From Paenibacillus sp. FSL K6-1330 (GTDB taxonomy: Bacteria > Bacillota > Bacilli > Paenibacillales > Paenibacillaceae), in assembly GCF_037976825.1 (NCBI RefSeq), contig NZ_CP150269.1, positions 7,047,501-7,111,500 of the forward strand: DNA of 64,000 nt, read 5' to 3'. Of the stretch, positions 63,022 through 64,000 are shown piece by piece. A program made the position numbers and the translations under genes. How positions within the stretch are numbered: the first letter of the stretch is position 1; each line of letters starts with the position of its first letter. The notes under the pieces are model-generated. The model ran no database searches, was not told where the DNA came from, and saw only the letters and a program-made list of their open reading frames with translations.

Positions 63022-64000
63022 TTATGTTTCGATGGGGATAGACAGTCTTACCCGGGTACCTTGTCCAAGCGAGCTGTCGATTTCAAACTGGAACCGGCTT
63101 CCGTAGTACAGCTTCAGCCGGTAGATCACGTTCTGAATGCCGATCCGCTCGCCCATCTCGTCCTCCGTATCCAGGTAGCGATAGATGCGTTCTACTTGCT
63201 CTGCGGACATGCCCGCCCCGTTATCCTGAATGTTGCAGATAAGAGTTTGTCCCTCGCGTGCAATATGAACCTCAATGCGCCCCCCGTGCTTGAGCGGCTC
63301 AATGCCATGAATGCTGGCATTCTCCACAAAAGTAACGATGGCCATCTTCGGTATTTGCAGGTGTCCCTCTTCGGCTGGCGCATGGACCGAATAATCGATT
63401 TTGTCGCCAAATCGGTATTTCTGGATCTCAAGGAAACAATGGATAAACTCAACTTCTTCCTTGAGCGTCACCATGTCTTTTTTCCAAACTAAAGAATTGC
63501 GGAAGATCTTGGCCATATTATGAATGATTTTTGCCGTCTCATCCTCATCCTTCATCAGGCTGCGCATGCGGATGGTCTCCAGGGCGTTAAAGAGAAAGTG
63601 CGGATTAATCTGGCTCTGAAGGGCGATCAATTGCGCGTGCCGCCGCTGCAGCTCCAAATTCTTCTTCTGGATATCCGCCACATACACGTCGTTAATCAAG
63701 CTCTTGAGCTGCAAGGTCATCCGGTTGAATTCACCCGTCAGCTGACCGATCTCGTCACGTGCCTCAGCCTCTTGGATCGTGTCGTAATGCTGGTTCTTGA
63801 CCTTCTTCATATGCTTGAGTATCCGTACCAGACGTACGTTCAGAGAACGACTAATCCAGACAATCACGAGGGTCGGGAGCAGAAAATTCAGGCAGGTCAG
63901 CACAATGACGAACCGCAGGGACTGATGCACGTCGCGCAGCACCACATCCTCCGGCGTCACGGCCATGATCGTCCAAGAGTTCAGATTGTTGGTCATGAAC
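63022..64000 (-). CDS. YesM-family sensor histidine kinase, C-terminal part (5' end outside window)
   Basis: Read from the right edge, about 326 residues are visible: the end of the sensor region, a membrane helix (about 28-50), HAMP (about 50-105), the His_kinase segment with QSINPHFLFNALETIRMR pattern (phosphoacceptor His in NPHFLFN, about 152), and HATPase (FVENASIHGIEPL, DNGAGMS, GIGIQN-like). The YesM/YesN pair regulates sugar operons in Paenibacillus. Here the kinase lies upstream of the aldouronate operon, matching the JDR-2 gene order. The partner AraC-type regulator is expected outside the window. Confidence 0.9.
   Translation of the reverse strand, partial: FMTNNLNSWTIMAVTPEDVVLRDVHQSLRFVIVLTCLNFLLPTLVIVWISRSLNVRLVRILKHMKKVKNQHYDTIQEAEARDEIGQLTGEFNRMTLQLKSLINDVYVADIQKKNLELQRRHAQLIALQSQINPHFLFNALETIRMRSLMKDEDETAKIIHNMAKIFRNSLVWKKDMVTLKEEVEFIHCFLEIQKYRFGDKIDYSVHAPAEEGHLQIPKMAIVTFVENASIHGIEPLKHGGRIEVHIAREGQTLICNIQDNGAGMSAEQVERIYRYLDTEDEMGERIGIQNVIYRLKLYYGSRFQFEIDSSLGQGTRVRLSIPIET

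Overview
The window looks like a chromosomal segment of a Paenibacillus-type Firmicute. The supporting evidence is strong AGGAGG-type ribosome binding sites with frequent TTG and GTG starts, CcpA (cre) sites, a T-box in front of serS, CsoR/CopZ/CopA, LplA/LplB/YtcP-type sugar ABC transporters without their own ATPase, membrane-anchored AraC regulators, YesM-type kinases, and a GH10/GH67 aldouronate locus in the order known from Paenibacillus sp. JDR-2. No phage, CRISPR array, rRNA, tRNA or intact insertion sequence was seen.

Layout. 0-1.3 kb: end of a PhoX-like phosphatase followed by tatA-tatC. 1.3-1.8 kb: a 104-bp tandem repeat array. 2.3-17.4 kb: a glycan-use locus. It has a membrane-bound AraC regulator, a minus-strand chain of two permeases, a binding protein, two GH29 fucosidases, a CBM9-like protein, a large transglutaminase-fold protein and a GH18 enzyme, plus a second GH18 gene divergent from the permeases across a perfect cre site. 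17.8-25 kb: DUF378 protein, a LysR/YeiH divergent pair, a cytosolic alpha-amylase, two orphan peptide-type permeases and a glutathione peroxidase. 25-28 kb: GH127 arabinofuranosidase divergent from an AraC regulator, again with a perfect cre site. 28-32 kb: VOC/SRPBCC/ArsR group, HAD phosphatase, methyltransferase. 31.8-41.6 kb: three genes broken by deletion (glycerate kinase, aldo/keto reductase, ABC transporter), interspersed with two acetate-type symporters, LytS/LytT, a split ThrE exporter and a PadR regulator. 41.6-48 kb: T-box serS, luciferase-like oxidoreductase, serine hydrolase, two SDRs and a MarR regulator. 48.5-54.6 kb: a siroheme-type half-domain protein, the copper operon, and a VanR/VanS-like pair. 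54.7-64 kb: a lipoprotein, then the aldouronate operon (YesM-type kinase, binding protein, two permeases, GH10 xylanase, GH67 alpha-glucuronidase).

How it fits together. The dominant theme is uptake of oligosaccharides by LplA-type importers and their cleavage inside the cell: none of the GH29, GH18, GH127, GH10 or GH67 enzymes here has a visible signal peptide. Catabolite control is suggested by three perfect cre matches beside sugar genes. The best candidate for an undescribed system is the fucosidase/transglutaminase-fold/GH18 operon at 4.7-17.4 kb. Its gene content and the resemblance of its 872-residue transglutaminase-fold protein to cytosolic peptide:N-glycanases suggest import and dismantling of a fucosylated, GlcNAc-containing glycan or glycopeptide. 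That function is inference.
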